From positions 310,001 through 374,000 of the forward strand of contig CANLWK010000001.1 of the NCBI GenBank assembly GCA_947494805.1: 64,000 nucleotides of DNA, written 5' to 3'. This stretch comes from an uncultured Croceitalea sp. (GTDB lineage Bacteria > Bacteroidota > Bacteroidia > Flavobacteriales > Flavobacteriaceae). Shown piece by piece: positions 45,162-50,725 of this stretch (positions within the stretch are counted from its first letter, which is position 1; each line of letters opens with the position of its first letter). The position numbers and the translations under genes were made by a program. The notes below the pieces were generated by a model. The model ran no database searches. It was given only the letters and a program-made list of their open reading frames with translations, and was not told where the DNA came from.

Positions 45162-45479
45162 CATTATGGGACAAGTAGTCTAAAAATCGGCATCCAAAAA
45201 ACGCTTTAGCCAGCTTGACCTCTCTTGACTTATTTGAATTGGTTCATGATAATTTGGCTTTAACGTTACCACAAATTGGCCGGGTTTAGAGTTTCGTAGT
45301 TGTGCAATGGCATTTACTTGAACCAATAGTCTGCGGTTCAAGCGAACAAATTGGGTGGGGTCCAATTGTGAATGTAGTTGGTTCAAAGATGCGTCTACAG
45401 GATATACTTCTTGGTCAACAGTTTTGGCAAATACAATTTCTTCCCTAAAAAAATAGGCATCTATATACATTATGGGACA
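45162..45479 (-). repeat. Repeated TGTCCCATAATG leaders on both sides of the minimal LytTR gene
   Basis: On the minus strand TGTCCCATAATG occurs at 45473-45162 and 45479-45468. In each case it follows a TAG stop plus 15 bases and its final ATG is a potential start: the LytTR start at 45470, and an ATG at 45164 opening a frame that runs into the DUF6090 gene. The two 12-mers are identical and 306 bp apart. A third, diverged copy (TGTCCCATATTG) lies at 49175-49186 on the plus strand. Confidence 0.7.
45180..45470 (-). CDS. Minimal stand-alone LytTR DNA-binding protein
   Basis: 96 residues covering all but the first strand of a LytTR domain: YPVDASLNQLHSQLDPTQFV, RLNRRLLVQVNAIAQL (the conserved helix-turn-strand 'R-x-N/H-R-x-x-x-V'), and EPIQISQERSSWLKRFL. 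No receiver, sensor or membrane part is present, and an in-frame TAG lies five codons upstream of the ATG. It is either a truncated regulator or a compact LytTR regulatory-system protein working with the 78-residue membrane protein 15 bp upstream. LytTR proteins with small membrane partners are known in other bacteria. Confidence 0.75.
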   Translation of the reverse strand: MYIDAYFFREEIVFAKTVDQEVYPVDASLNQLHSQLDPTQFVRLNRRLLVQVNAIAQLRNSKPGQFVVTLKPNYHEPIQISQERSSWLKRFLDADF

Positions 45480-45485
45480 GGAAAG

Positions 45486-45722
45486 CTAAAAAATAGCAAC
45501 AATTAGCCTTCTAAAAAATTCAATAAAGCCGAATAGGAACATAAGCAATCCAGCAATTGCCCTTACCCAGTTATTAAACCCGAAAGGTTTTTCAAGCCAA
45601 GAATTATAACCGTGTTTCAGGGTAAATTTGAGCTGTGACCAAAATACCCATCCGCCGATCACCATGAATATGATGAGATATTTTGGGTCGTCTTTTGACC
45701 AATCTGTTAATGCTTCCCACAT
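45486..45722 (-). CDS. Small membrane protein upstream of the LytTR gene
   Basis: 78 residues from the ATG at 45722. Two hydrophobic segments (KYLIIFMVIGGWVFWSQL and IAGLLMFLFGFIEFFRRLIV) flank a short loop (YNSWLEKPFGFNNW). No family is recognised. The stop is 15 bp before the LytTR start, so the pair may act as a membrane inhibitor plus DNA-binding protein, as in LytTR regulatory systems. That is inference from the arrangement. Confidence 0.55.
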   Translation of the reverse strand: MWEALTDWSKDDPKYLIIFMVIGGWVFWSQLKFTLKHGYNSWLEKPFGFNNWVRAIAGLLMFLFGFIEFFRRLIVAIF

Positions 45723-45842
45723 ACTCAAATCTAATCAAAACCCTCCTGAACCTGAAAAAGAATCTAGCTTGACATGGCGGATTACCAAAAAGTAAGTCTA
45801 AAATTTTGATCCGACCTTTATATTCCCTAGATTTGGGTCATG

Positions 45843-45985
45843 AAAAAGGGAGCAGCCCGCTAAGACATACTCCCTTAATGACGGTAATACAAGTGGCCGT
45901 ACCCTAATGAGAGGCCGCACACCACAAGTCAGCATATATATTGGTGCGTTTCCCGTCTGTTCATCCGCTCATGATGCGGAATCGG
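45843..45985 (-). ncRNA. Candidate structured RNA ending in an intrinsic terminator
   Basis: On the minus strand several hairpins follow one another: GCGGA-type stem 45964-45980 (TCCGC / GCGGA, 7-base loop), a longer stem with arms 45942-45948 and 45916-45924 (CGCACCA / TGGTGTGCG, one bulge), and a final hairpin 45870-45874 / 45848-45852 (GGGAG / CTCCC) followed by TTTTT at 45847-45843. The block is clearly more GC-rich than its surroundings and lacks an ORF. It may be the 3' UTR of the gene ending at 46023 or an independent small RNA. Confidence 0.5.
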
Positions 45986-46022
45986 TATTTTAAAAAAGTC
46001 GCACTTCAAGCAATGTACAGTT

Positions 46023-46550
46023 CTACCCCGTAAAAGTCGAATCTGGACTTATCTTTATAGTGCGACTAAATCCTTCATATGGTTGGTGTTTTTCCATTAT
46101 CTTACCATCGGCTCTCATCCACTCATTGAATCCCCAAACCGTGTTTTTTGATGTATTGTTTCTGCTATATTTAGCCAGTCCTTTAACCTTACGTTGTTTG
46201 TATGCAGCAGAAATCACTACCGAGACCCTTCTTTTTAAATGGTGTAGAGTTAAGTCTGGATGATAATGCATAAGGAATTGCGCCAACTCGGTATTGCTCA
46301 AAAACCGTTCTTTTTGTTTTAGCAGATACAGTATCTGCTCTAGCCATTTACCCTTTCTTGGAAAATCATCGCTCGCTTCATCCGAAAATAAAGTCGCTGC
46401 TAATTCACCTGCTACAACTTCTTGATAGTCTAAGTCAATTATTGGTTTAGCATCTTCGGAGTATGTCTGTATCATCAATTCTACCACCGAAAGCTTACGC
46501 CTTAGGTCGTCTCGTTCGTCCATTAAGTCTTGTATTGAAATCTTTGACAT
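46023..46550 (-). CDS. Coiled-coil plus winged-helix-like protein of unknown function
   Basis: 175 residues from the ATG at 46550 (a GTG at 46577 would add nine residues). Residues ~1-30 form a charged helix (ISIQDLMDERDDLRRKLSVV). Residues ~72-160 look like a winged-helix or HARE-type module (LEQILYLLKQKERFLSNTEL, LKRRVSVVISAAYKQRKVKG, KNTVWGFNEWM). This suggests DNA binding, but I do not recognise the family. A structured, terminator-ending RNA region follows the stop. It lies downstream of a tRNA/tmRNA-like element, consistent with mobile-island cargo. Confidence 0.65.
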   Translation of the reverse strand: MSKISIQDLMDERDDLRRKLSVVELMIQTYSEDAKPIIDLDYQEVVAGELAATLFSDEASDDFPRKGKWLEQILYLLKQKERFLSNTELAQFLMHYHPDLTLHHLKRRVSVVISAAYKQRKVKGLAKYSRNNTSKNTVWGFNEWMRADGKIMEKHQPYEGFSRTIKISPDSTFTG

Positions 46551-46590
46551 GATTAAAGAGTTTTGCACGTATACCACGCATTACCTATAT

Positions 46591-46696
46591 TTGTTATAAC
46601 AAAAAAGTGGAGCTGGAGGGGATTGCACCCTCTGTTTTAGAATAGGAACTCCTTAACATCGCTTGACAGCCCCTTACTTTATTGTTATACTAAAAA
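46591..46696. repeat. Imperfect 15-bp direct repeats around the tRNA-like element
   Basis: TTGTTATAACAAAAA at 46591-46605 and TTGTTATACTAAAAA at 46682-46696, 13 of 15 identical, 91 bp apart. They bracket the tRNA-like element and could be att-type or duplication scars. Confidence 0.45.
46608..46673 (-). other. tmRNA/tRNA-like acceptor and T-arm element
   Basis: Read on the minus strand, GGGGCTG at the 5' end can pair with CAGCTCC at the 3' end (a 7-bp acceptor with one G-U), followed by A. A T-arm precedes it: GAGGG, loop TGCAATC, CCCTC. This matches the 3' end of Bacteroidota tmRNA genes (the usual form is GGGTTCGAyyCCC then CAGCTCCACCA). The middle lacks a canonical D or anticodon arm, and CCA is degraded to CTT, so this looks like a decayed tmRNA or tRNA end, the sort of scar left at integration sites. 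Confidence 0.4.
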
Positions 46697-46701
46697 CAAA
46701 T

Positions 46702-46736
46702 TAGCCATCCTGTTTCGACGCTCGATGGCTATTTTA
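46702..46736 (+). terminator. Hairpin with T-rich tail
   Basis: TAGCCATC (46702-46709) and GATGGCTA (46724-46731) form an 8-bp perfect stem with a 14-base loop, followed by TTTTATTT. Read on the plus strand it fits an intrinsic terminator, although no plus-strand gene ends directly before it. Confidence 0.5.
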
Positions 46737-46918
46737 TTTATTCAAATATAGCAGATCCAAGATCAGAATAGTACTACATTAGACCAAGATAGATCTTACT
46801 TATTAACAGAAATATTTAGATTTCAGATATTTCTACAGATTATAATTATTAAGTTTCTGATAATCAATAAATTAAAACAGATTAAAGACGTTCGATGTGT
46901 TTATAACTATTCAGCAAC
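46737..46918. other. AT-rich spacer without gene
   Basis: Very AT-rich, with several imperfect short repeats (for example around AGATATTTCTACAGAT) but no coding frame, and no promoter box directed into it that I could assign. Confidence 0.4.
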
Positions 46919-47125
46919 TTAATGGTGCCTTACCTTATAAATACAGTAAGGGCCTAGCTTTAAAGGGAATTCTTTTTTTCTGATCAATGTCCAATAACTT
47001 GGAAAATTATCATCTTCAATCCACTCGGTGATCTTTTTTAGATTACCGAACGTAGCTAATGGCACTCCATCTTTCAGGAGTACAAAATTCTGTTGGTTTT
47101 GCTTTCGCTCTTTGTATGTGACCAT
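46919..47125 (-). CDS. 68-residue protein, possibly DNA-binding, divergent from transposase
   Basis: Basic and compact (NFVLLKDGVPLATFGNLKKI, YWTLIRKKEFPLKLGPYCIY). The pattern (a short beta hairpin, a helix around NLKKITEWIED, then basic strand-rich end) resembles small Bacteroidota/phage HTH-like proteins that start with a loop of the type 'GxLKxxCe'. Two minus-strand -7-like boxes precede it (TAGTTTTG at 47130-47137 and TAATTTTG at 47138-47145), the latter with a TTG 21 bp upstream. The product is therefore probably real. Function unknown; it may control the divergent transposase. Confidence 0.6.
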   Translation of the reverse strand: MVTYKERKQNQQNFVLLKDGVPLATFGNLKKITEWIEDDNFPSYWTLIRKKEFPLKLGPYCIYKVRHH

Positions 47126-47137
47126 ACGGCAAAACTA

Positions 47138-47187
47138 CAAAATTATTCGAACAAAATTGTATATATCAATATATTCGGTTATATTTG
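47138..47187. promoter_or_regulatory. Overlapping divergent promoters of the 68-residue gene and the transposase
   Basis: Plus strand: TTG (47157-47159), 20-bp spacer, TATATTTG (47180-47187) before the transposase ATG at 47206. Minus strand: TTG (47167-47169), 21 bp, TAATTTTG (47138-47145) before the ATG at 47125. The two promoters overlap, so polymerases would compete. Both matches follow the Bacteroidota consensus. Confidence 0.6.
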
Positions 47188-47205
47188 TATATATAATAAA
47201 AACCA

Positions 47206-48141
47206 ATGCAATTCAAGTCACTGCCACAGCTTTTAGATTTCTTCAAAGACGAACAAACAGGTATCAAGTACTACGAAAAGATACGTTGGAGCGGTGAACC
47301 GCATTGTCCCCATTGTGGTTCTGCAAAGCCTTATAAGACCAACAGAGGTTGGAAGTGTCGAGATAAAGAATGTCATAAGAAATTTACTGTTAGAGTTGGC
47401 ACAATCTTCGAAAACTCTAAAATCCCTTTCCGTATTTGGTTTGCCGCTATTTGGTTGGCCACTGAACACAAGAAAGGTATCTCTAGCGTACAACTGTCTA
47501 TTGATTTGGGAATCACGCAAAAGACCGCGTGGTTCGTTTTGCACCGTATTAGAGAAATGCTAAGGGACAAAGCCCCACAAATGTTAGGTGAAGATAAAAT
47601 GGTAGAAACCGACGCCACATATATCGGTGGTAAGGAATCTAATAAGCACTTACGTAAAAGACGCTCAAACGACGATAAAAACTTGACCAATGAGGGTAAA
47701 CCTTATAAGGCCAAGAAAACCATCATCGGTATTATTGAGCGCAATGGCAAAGTTGCTTTGAAATATGTTGACGGTGAGACCACTCAAAATATGGTAGATT
47801 TTGTCAAAACTCATGTGCCTGCCGATAGCACCATCTATTCTGATGAAGCTGCGGCCTATAAGCAGTTAAAGAGAACATATAAGCACGACAACGTAAAACA
47901 CTCTATCAATATCTATGTTGATGGTCAGGTTCACACCAACACTATAGAGAACTTTTGGAGCGTTCTAAAGCGTGGTCTGTACGGAGTGTACCATCAAGTA
48001 TCGGATAAGCACGTTAGCCGTTATTTAGATGAATATGCAGCTAGGTTCAATAATCGTTCTAAAAGTTCTAACGAAAGGTTTCATCAGTTTTTAGAAGGGT
48101 CGGAGAGTGTTCTTAGTTATAAATGTTTGGTTGACAACTAA
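47206..48141 (+). CDS. IS1595-family (ISXO2-like) transposase
   Basis: 311 residues. N-terminal zinc ribbon with CPHCGS and a second Cys pair (WKCRDKECHKKF); then FTVRVGTIFENSKIPFRIWF and the DDE-type catalytic domain (VETDATYIGGK with the first Asp, IYSDEAAAYKQ with the second, NTIENFWSVLKRGLYGVYH with the third acidic/Asn site). Full-length and apparently intact. No terminal inverted repeats or target duplication could be found around it, so it may be a domesticated or transposon-fragment copy. An AT-rich region flanks both sides. Confidence 0.9.
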   Translation: MQFKSLPQLLDFFKDEQTGIKYYEKIRWSGEPHCPHCGSAKPYKTNRGWKCRDKECHKKFTVRVGTIFENSKIPFRIWFAAIWLATEHKKGISSVQLSIDLGITQKTAWFVLHRIREMLRDKAPQMLGEDKMVETDATYIGGKESNKHLRKRRSNDDKNLTNEGKPYKAKKTIIGIIERNGKVALKYVDGETTQNMVDFVKTHVPADSTIYSDEAAAYKQLKRTYKHDNVKHSINIYVDGQVHTNTIENFWSVLKRGLYGVYHQVSDKHVSRYLDEYAARFNNRSKSSNERFHQFLEGSESVLSYKCLVDN

Positions 48142-48160
48142 TTACGAACAGTGTGTTAAA

Positions 48161-48200
48161 TGTTGGAACTTGTTGGACTAACGTTTGATCGGTTCCAACA
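48161..48200. repeat. 9-bp inverted repeat downstream of the transposase
   Basis: TGTTGGAAC (48161-48169) and GTTCCAACA (48192-48200) are perfect complements 22 bp apart. It could be a weak terminator for the transposase, one transposon end, or an operator for the following micro-operon. Confidence 0.5.
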
Positions 48201-48237
48201 ATTTTCGTAACTTCAACCAAACAACGCAAAAAATCTT

Positions 48238-48245
48238 TACATTTG
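48238..48245 (+). promoter_or_regulatory. -7 box for the retropepsin micro-operon
   Basis: TACATTTG fits TAnnTTTG, with no convincing -33 box at the expected spacing. The leader to the ATG at 48263 would be about 10 bases. Confidence 0.45.
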
Positions 48246-48262
48246 CGCCCTTCTAAACAACT

Positions 48263-48445
48263 ATGTCCAACGAAAAAACACCAAACACCGATTCAACTTT
48301 TATTGTTAAAGCAATAGAAATTGAAACCAACAAAGTAATTTGTGAAGGCTCTAGTGGCGAGGAAGTTATCAAAGAAGCCGACGAATCAGGTAAAAATTAT
48401 ATCTTAGACTTTGAATCAGAGCCTAGATATAATTTTCTATTTTGA
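48263..48445 (+). CDS. Small DUF5678-like protein (partner of retropepsin)
   Basis: 60 residues: FIVKAIEIETNKVICEGSSGEEVIKEADES, then YILDFESEPRYNFLF. The two-strand/helix/strand pattern with a Gly-Ser step before the helix is like DUF5678, a small family found next to retroviral-type aspartic proteases in bacteria and archaea. Its stop overlaps the TTG start of the retropepsin gene, so translation is coupled. The function is unknown; the coupling argues that the products interact. Confidence 0.55.
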   Translation: MSNEKTPNTDSTFIVKAIEIETNKVICEGSSGEEVIKEADESGKNYILDFESEPRYNFLF

Positions 48446-48882
48446 CCAAACCAAAGTACCACAATAAACATACCTATCCATTACCAAAAGAGAAAGGCAG
48501 ATCCAAACCTAAGATACCAATTAGACTAATTAATTACGATACTGGGGTATCAAGAAAAATAAATGCCCTAATCGATACGGGTTCTGACTATTGTGTTATT
48601 CCAAGCTACATTACAAAGTCAATCGGTTTTAAGCTAACGGAAGAAGACAAAATAGAAAAGGGTCTCAAAGGTATTTCAGGAAAGCGGATAGATACGTATG
48701 TCCATGGTTTTAAGATTGAGATTTTGGATGCGGACATGAAAAATGTTGTTTGTCGACTAGACACACACGCCTACACGGTTAAGACTGAAAATCTTACTCC
48801 CATATTAGGCACACATGGCTTTTTAAAAAATTTCAATCTATCGATAGATTATAAGAAGAACACAATTACGTTAATGTGGTAA
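48442..48882 (+). CDS. Retropepsin-like aspartic protease
   Basis: 146 residues beginning at a TTG inside the previous gene's stop (TTGA). The catalytic motif is D-T-G at about residues 44-46 (INALIDTGSDYCVIPS), followed by the psi-loop-like ILGTHGFLKNFNLSIDY, as in single-domain retropepsins that work as homodimers. No transmembrane segment, so cytoplasmic. No ATG start is available, so TTG is likely real. The gene sits between a DUF5678-like gene and a 42-residue gene. Confidence 0.82.
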   Translation: MTKPKYHNKHTYPLPKEKGRSKPKIPIRLINYDTGVSRKINALIDTGSDYCVIPSYITKSIGFKLTEEDKIEKGLKGISGKRIDTYVHGFKIEILDADMKNVVCRLDTHAYTVKTENLTPILGTHGFLKNFNLSIDYKKNTITLMW

Positions 48883-48884
48883 TC

Positions 48885-49013
48885 ATGGCTGAAAAGAAAC
48901 CCATAAAAAAGAAAAAAGAGCGCGCCAAAGAGTACGAAAAGAAGCTCAGGATAGACGGAACGCTCGACGGGGTACTGAAAGCATCAGTACCAAAGAAAAA
49001 GGACGGTAACTAG
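48885..49013 (+). CDS. 42-residue basic protein (third gene of the micro-operon)
   Basis: Reads MAEKKPIKKKKERAKEYEKK followed by LRIDGTLDGVLKASVPKKKD and a short end. The gene starts two bases after the retropepsin stop. The DGTLDGVLKASVP segment resembles the short motif (GTLDGVLKAxVxxxPK) of many very small Bacteroidota proteins beside other genes. The basic N-terminus suggests nucleic-acid or acidic-partner binding. Its size and position make it easy to miss. A cleavage substrate of the protease is one idea. Confidence 0.6.
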   Translation: MAEKKPIKKKKERAKEYEKKLRIDGTLDGVLKASVPKKKDGN

Positions 49014-49170
49014 CCAATGTTGTTTAGAATTGGAAATAGTACCGTAACGCTCGTTGAAAATAGGATAGTCCCTTATATTGCCCTGAACTGCTGAATTAGT
49101 GGCGGTTTAACCTCTTAGGGGCGATTCCCAAAAAAAATACTTCAACGGTATATCCTACCAAAACTTTTTA

Positions 49171-49219
49171 TTCCTGTCCCATATTGTATATAGATGCCAA
49201 AAAATAGGCATCTATATAC
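49171..49219. repeat. Palindromic copy of the LytTR leader region
   Basis: Bases 49171-49198 match the reverse complement of 45456-45483 in 27 of 28 positions. Bases 49199-49219 match the same leader region (45448-45468) in the direct orientation. They meet as a 13-bp perfect inverted repeat, GTATATAGATGCC / GGCATCTATATAC, with loop AAAAAATA. The part TGTCCCATATTG is a diverged copy of the TGTCCCATAATG leader. This indicates duplication and rearrangement of DNA from near 45.4 kb. Confidence 0.65.
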
Positions 49220-49222
49220 AAA

Positions 49223-49250
49223 TACAAACGACTACAAACGTTTACAAACG
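49223..49250 (+). repeat. Three 10-bp iteron-like repeats
   Basis: TACAAACG at 49223-49230, 49233-49240 and 49243-49250, exactly 10 bp apart (one DNA turn). They are 108 bp upstream of the ssb ATG. They could be protein-binding iterons (regulatory or origin-related). No replication gene is present. Confidence 0.6.
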
Positions 49251-49357
49251 AAATTAAATACTTCCCAACCGAATCGTTCTTGGTGTGCACCATAAGTTTG
49301 TCCTGTCGGTAGATGAGCTATCGATAGTATGAACTGTTAATCTGTAAAATTTAAAAG

Positions 49358-49690
49358 ATGAACGCACTAAAAAACAAAGTACAGTTGATTGGTAACCTTG
49401 GGCAAGACCCAGAAATCGTAACCCTTGAAAATGGCAACAAGTTGGCCAAGTTTTCTATCGCTACGAGCGAAAATTACAAGAACGCGAAAGGCGAACGAGT
49501 AGAGGATACCCAGTGGCACAATATCGTCGCTTGGGGAAAAGTGGCCGAGATAGTCGAGAACTATGTCGTAAAAGGAAAACAAGTGGCTTTAGAGGGTAAG
49601 TTGACCCATAGGTCTTATGAGACCAAAAAGGGGGAAAAACGATATATCACAGAAGTACGATGTAATGAGTTATTGTTATTGGGCAAGTAA
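49358..49690 (+). CDS. ssb: Single-stranded DNA-binding protein, short form
   Basis: 110 residues with the OB-fold of SSB: KVQLIGNLGQDPEIVTLENG, KLAKFSIATSENYKNAKG, TQWHNIVAWGKVAEIVENYV and KGKQVALEGKLTHRSY. It stops right after the OB-fold and lacks the disordered linker and acidic C-terminal tip (usually DDxIPF) needed for partner binding. It may be a second, specialised SSB (for example from a mobile element or for competence) and not the main replication protein. The iterons upstream and accessory surroundings support this reading. Confidence 0.9.
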   Translation: MNALKNKVQLIGNLGQDPEIVTLENGNKLAKFSIATSENYKNAKGERVEDTQWHNIVAWGKVAEIVENYVVKGKQVALEGKLTHRSYETKKGEKRYITEVRCNELLLLGK

Positions 49691-49733
49691 AATCAATGGC
49701 CCCGCGATTATATCTTGGCCGTTCATGCTTACT

Positions 49734-49757
49734 GTCAGTCTGAGCGTAGTCGAAGAC
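49734..49757. repeat. Left inverted repeat flanking the GIY-YIG gene
   Basis: GTCAGTCTGAGCGTAGTCGA-type sequence (core CTGAGCG-T-AGTCGA). Its partner is the inverted copy at 50100-50123, 18 of 24 positions matching. It has the look of a widespread Flavobacteriia intergenic repeat. Confidence 0.6.
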
Positions 49758-49774
49758 CTTTAAAATGTTTCTTG

Positions 49775-50089
49775 ATGAAAACATATGTAGTGTACATATT
49801 AAGATGTTCGGATGGAATGCTATATACTGGTGTTTCAGGAAATCTTGAACAACGTTTAATTCAACATCAACAAGGATATTTTAGGCAGTGTTATACCTAT
49901 AGAAGGAGGCCGGTGGTATTACTATACTCGCAAGAGTTCAATGATGTTGTTCAAGCCATATTATTGGAAAAACAAGTGAAAGGATGGACCAGGGTGAAAA
50001 AAATGGCTTTGGTAAATGGTGATTTTGATAGCATTCGACTTCTAGCTGAATGCAGAAATCACACAAATTCTAAGTTTCATGAAAATTAG
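49775..50089 (+). CDS. GIY-YIG nuclease family protein
   Basis: About 104 residues from the ATG at 49775. The upstream frame from 49715 is rejected because it includes the repeat. The GIY-YIG core is YVVYILRCSDGMLYTGVSGN (here Y-V-V-Y ... Y-T-G), with the downstream Arg and Glu positions (LEQRLIQHQQGYF, AILLEKQVKGW) and a conserved basic C-terminus. This short URI-like subfamily is multi-copy in Bacteroidota genomes. It is bracketed by inverted repeats (49734-49757 and 50100-50123), suggesting a mobile or repeat-targeting cassette. Confidence 0.9.
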   Translation: MKTYVVYILRCSDGMLYTGVSGNLEQRLIQHQQGYFRQCYTYRRRPVVLLYSQEFNDVVQAILLEKQVKGWTRVKKMALVNGDFDSIRLLAECRNHTNSKFHEN

Positions 50090-50099
50090 TATTAAAACA

Positions 50100-50123
50100 T
50101 CCCTCGACTCCGCTCAGGATGAC
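50100..50123. repeat. Right inverted repeat flanking the GIY-YIG gene
   Basis: TCCCTCGACTCCGCTCAGGA followed by TGAC. Its reverse complement shares 18 of 24 bases with the copy at 49734-49757, including the core CTGAGCG-x-AGTCGA. Confidence 0.6.
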
Positions 50124-50191
50124 CAGTAACAGCACTATTGGTCGTACTAATGCTAAAACAGCAATAATAAGAACTTACAACAGCTATCGAT

Positions 50192-50221
50192 AAAAAGGGG
50201 CATTTCGCCCCTTTTCTTTTT
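50192..50221 (+). terminator. Strong intrinsic terminator
   Basis: AAAAGGGGC (50193-50201), five-base loop, GCCCCTTTT (50207-50215), then TCTTTTTT. A textbook GC stem with T-tract, terminating transcription after the GIY-YIG gene and before the 134-residue gene. Confidence 0.85.
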
Positions 50222-50258
50222 TAAAATATAGAATTAACAATATCTTAAAGTAAAATGG

Positions 50259-50292
50259 GTAACATTTAACAACCTTATTCGTCAAATGTTAC
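50259..50292. promoter_or_regulatory. Perfect 9-bp inverted repeat before the 134-residue gene
   Basis: GTAACATTT (50259-50267) and AAATGTTAC (50284-50292) with a 16-base spacer, ending 13 bp before the ATG at 50305. The arm centres are 25 bp apart. It could be an operator or a leader hairpin. Confidence 0.5.
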
Positions 50293-50304
50293 GTAATTAT
50301 AAAG

Positions 50305-50709
50305 ATGAAGGTCAAATCATTGCATATTATGTTATTTCTGCTGCTGTTACCACTACTGGGTGTGGCCCAACTAAGTGAAACAGTGAACGTACAGTTCTAT
50401 GAGGAAATGGCAAAACGCGATGCATGGCACGAACAACATCTGAACTTGACAACAGATGAAGACCGTGAAGACTTCTGGAAAGACCAAGATGATTTTGAGA
50501 CGCTGTTAGCCCAAAAGAATCCGAAGGCATACCATATTTATTTAAACACTAAGGGCAGATTGTATTCGCAGCATCAAAGCATATGTAATGATAGTTGTCA
50601 ACATAGTGGACATTATGCGCAGAAGACGGCCTATTACCAAGCACATGCCCAAGAGAGTTCCAATTTCGTATATAGCGCAAAAACAAAAAAGCCCCGGGTC
50701 AAAGACTGA
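50305..50709 (+). CDS. Secreted protein of unknown function
   Basis: 134 residues with a signal peptide (LHIMLFLLLLPLLGVAQ). The mature part is acidic and helical (VNVQFYEEMAKRDAWHEQHL, TDEDREDFWKDQDDFETLLA) and contains a Cys pair (SICNDSCQHSGHYAQK). No family is recognised. The stop codon lies inside the hairpin of the following terminator (50685-50717), a compact arrangement. No operon partner on its strand. Confidence 0.6.
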   Translation: MKVKSLHIMLFLLLLPLLGVAQLSETVNVQFYEEMAKRDAWHEQHLNLTTDEDREDFWKDQDDFETLLAQKNPKAYHIYLNTKGRLYSQHQSICNDSCQHSGHYAQKTAYYQAHAQESSNFVYSAKTKKPRVKD

Positions 50710-50717
50710 GGCTTTTT
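50685..50717. terminator. Bidirectional terminator overlapping the end of the 134-residue gene
   Basis: AAAAAAGCC (50685-50693) pairs with GGCTTTTT (50710-50717), loop CCGGGTCAAAGACTGA. Read on the plus strand it ends in TTTTT, and on the minus strand in TTTTTT. It therefore stops both the 134-residue gene and the convergent 53-residue gene that ends at 50726. Confidence 0.8.
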
Positions 50718-50725
50718 AATTTGTA

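Larger units (their letters stand above)
49014..49357. other. 344-bp spacer holding rearranged leader copies and iteron-like repeats
   Basis: No gene is visible. It contains the palindromic LytTR-leader copy at 49171-49219, the iteron-like repeats at 49223-49250, and a short palindrome CTATCGATAG around 49320. It separates the retropepsin micro-operon from ssb. Confidence 0.5.

Noticed and set aside
44865..45164. A 99-residue minus-strand frame starting at the second TGTCCCATAATG copy
   Set aside because: It overlaps the DUF6090 coding frame in another phase and shows no recognisable protein pattern. Only its leader repeat is of interest.
47126..48262. Terminal inverted repeats of the IS1595-type transposase
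   Set aside because: I compared both flanks for inverted matches and found none convincing, so no insertion-sequence boundaries are given.
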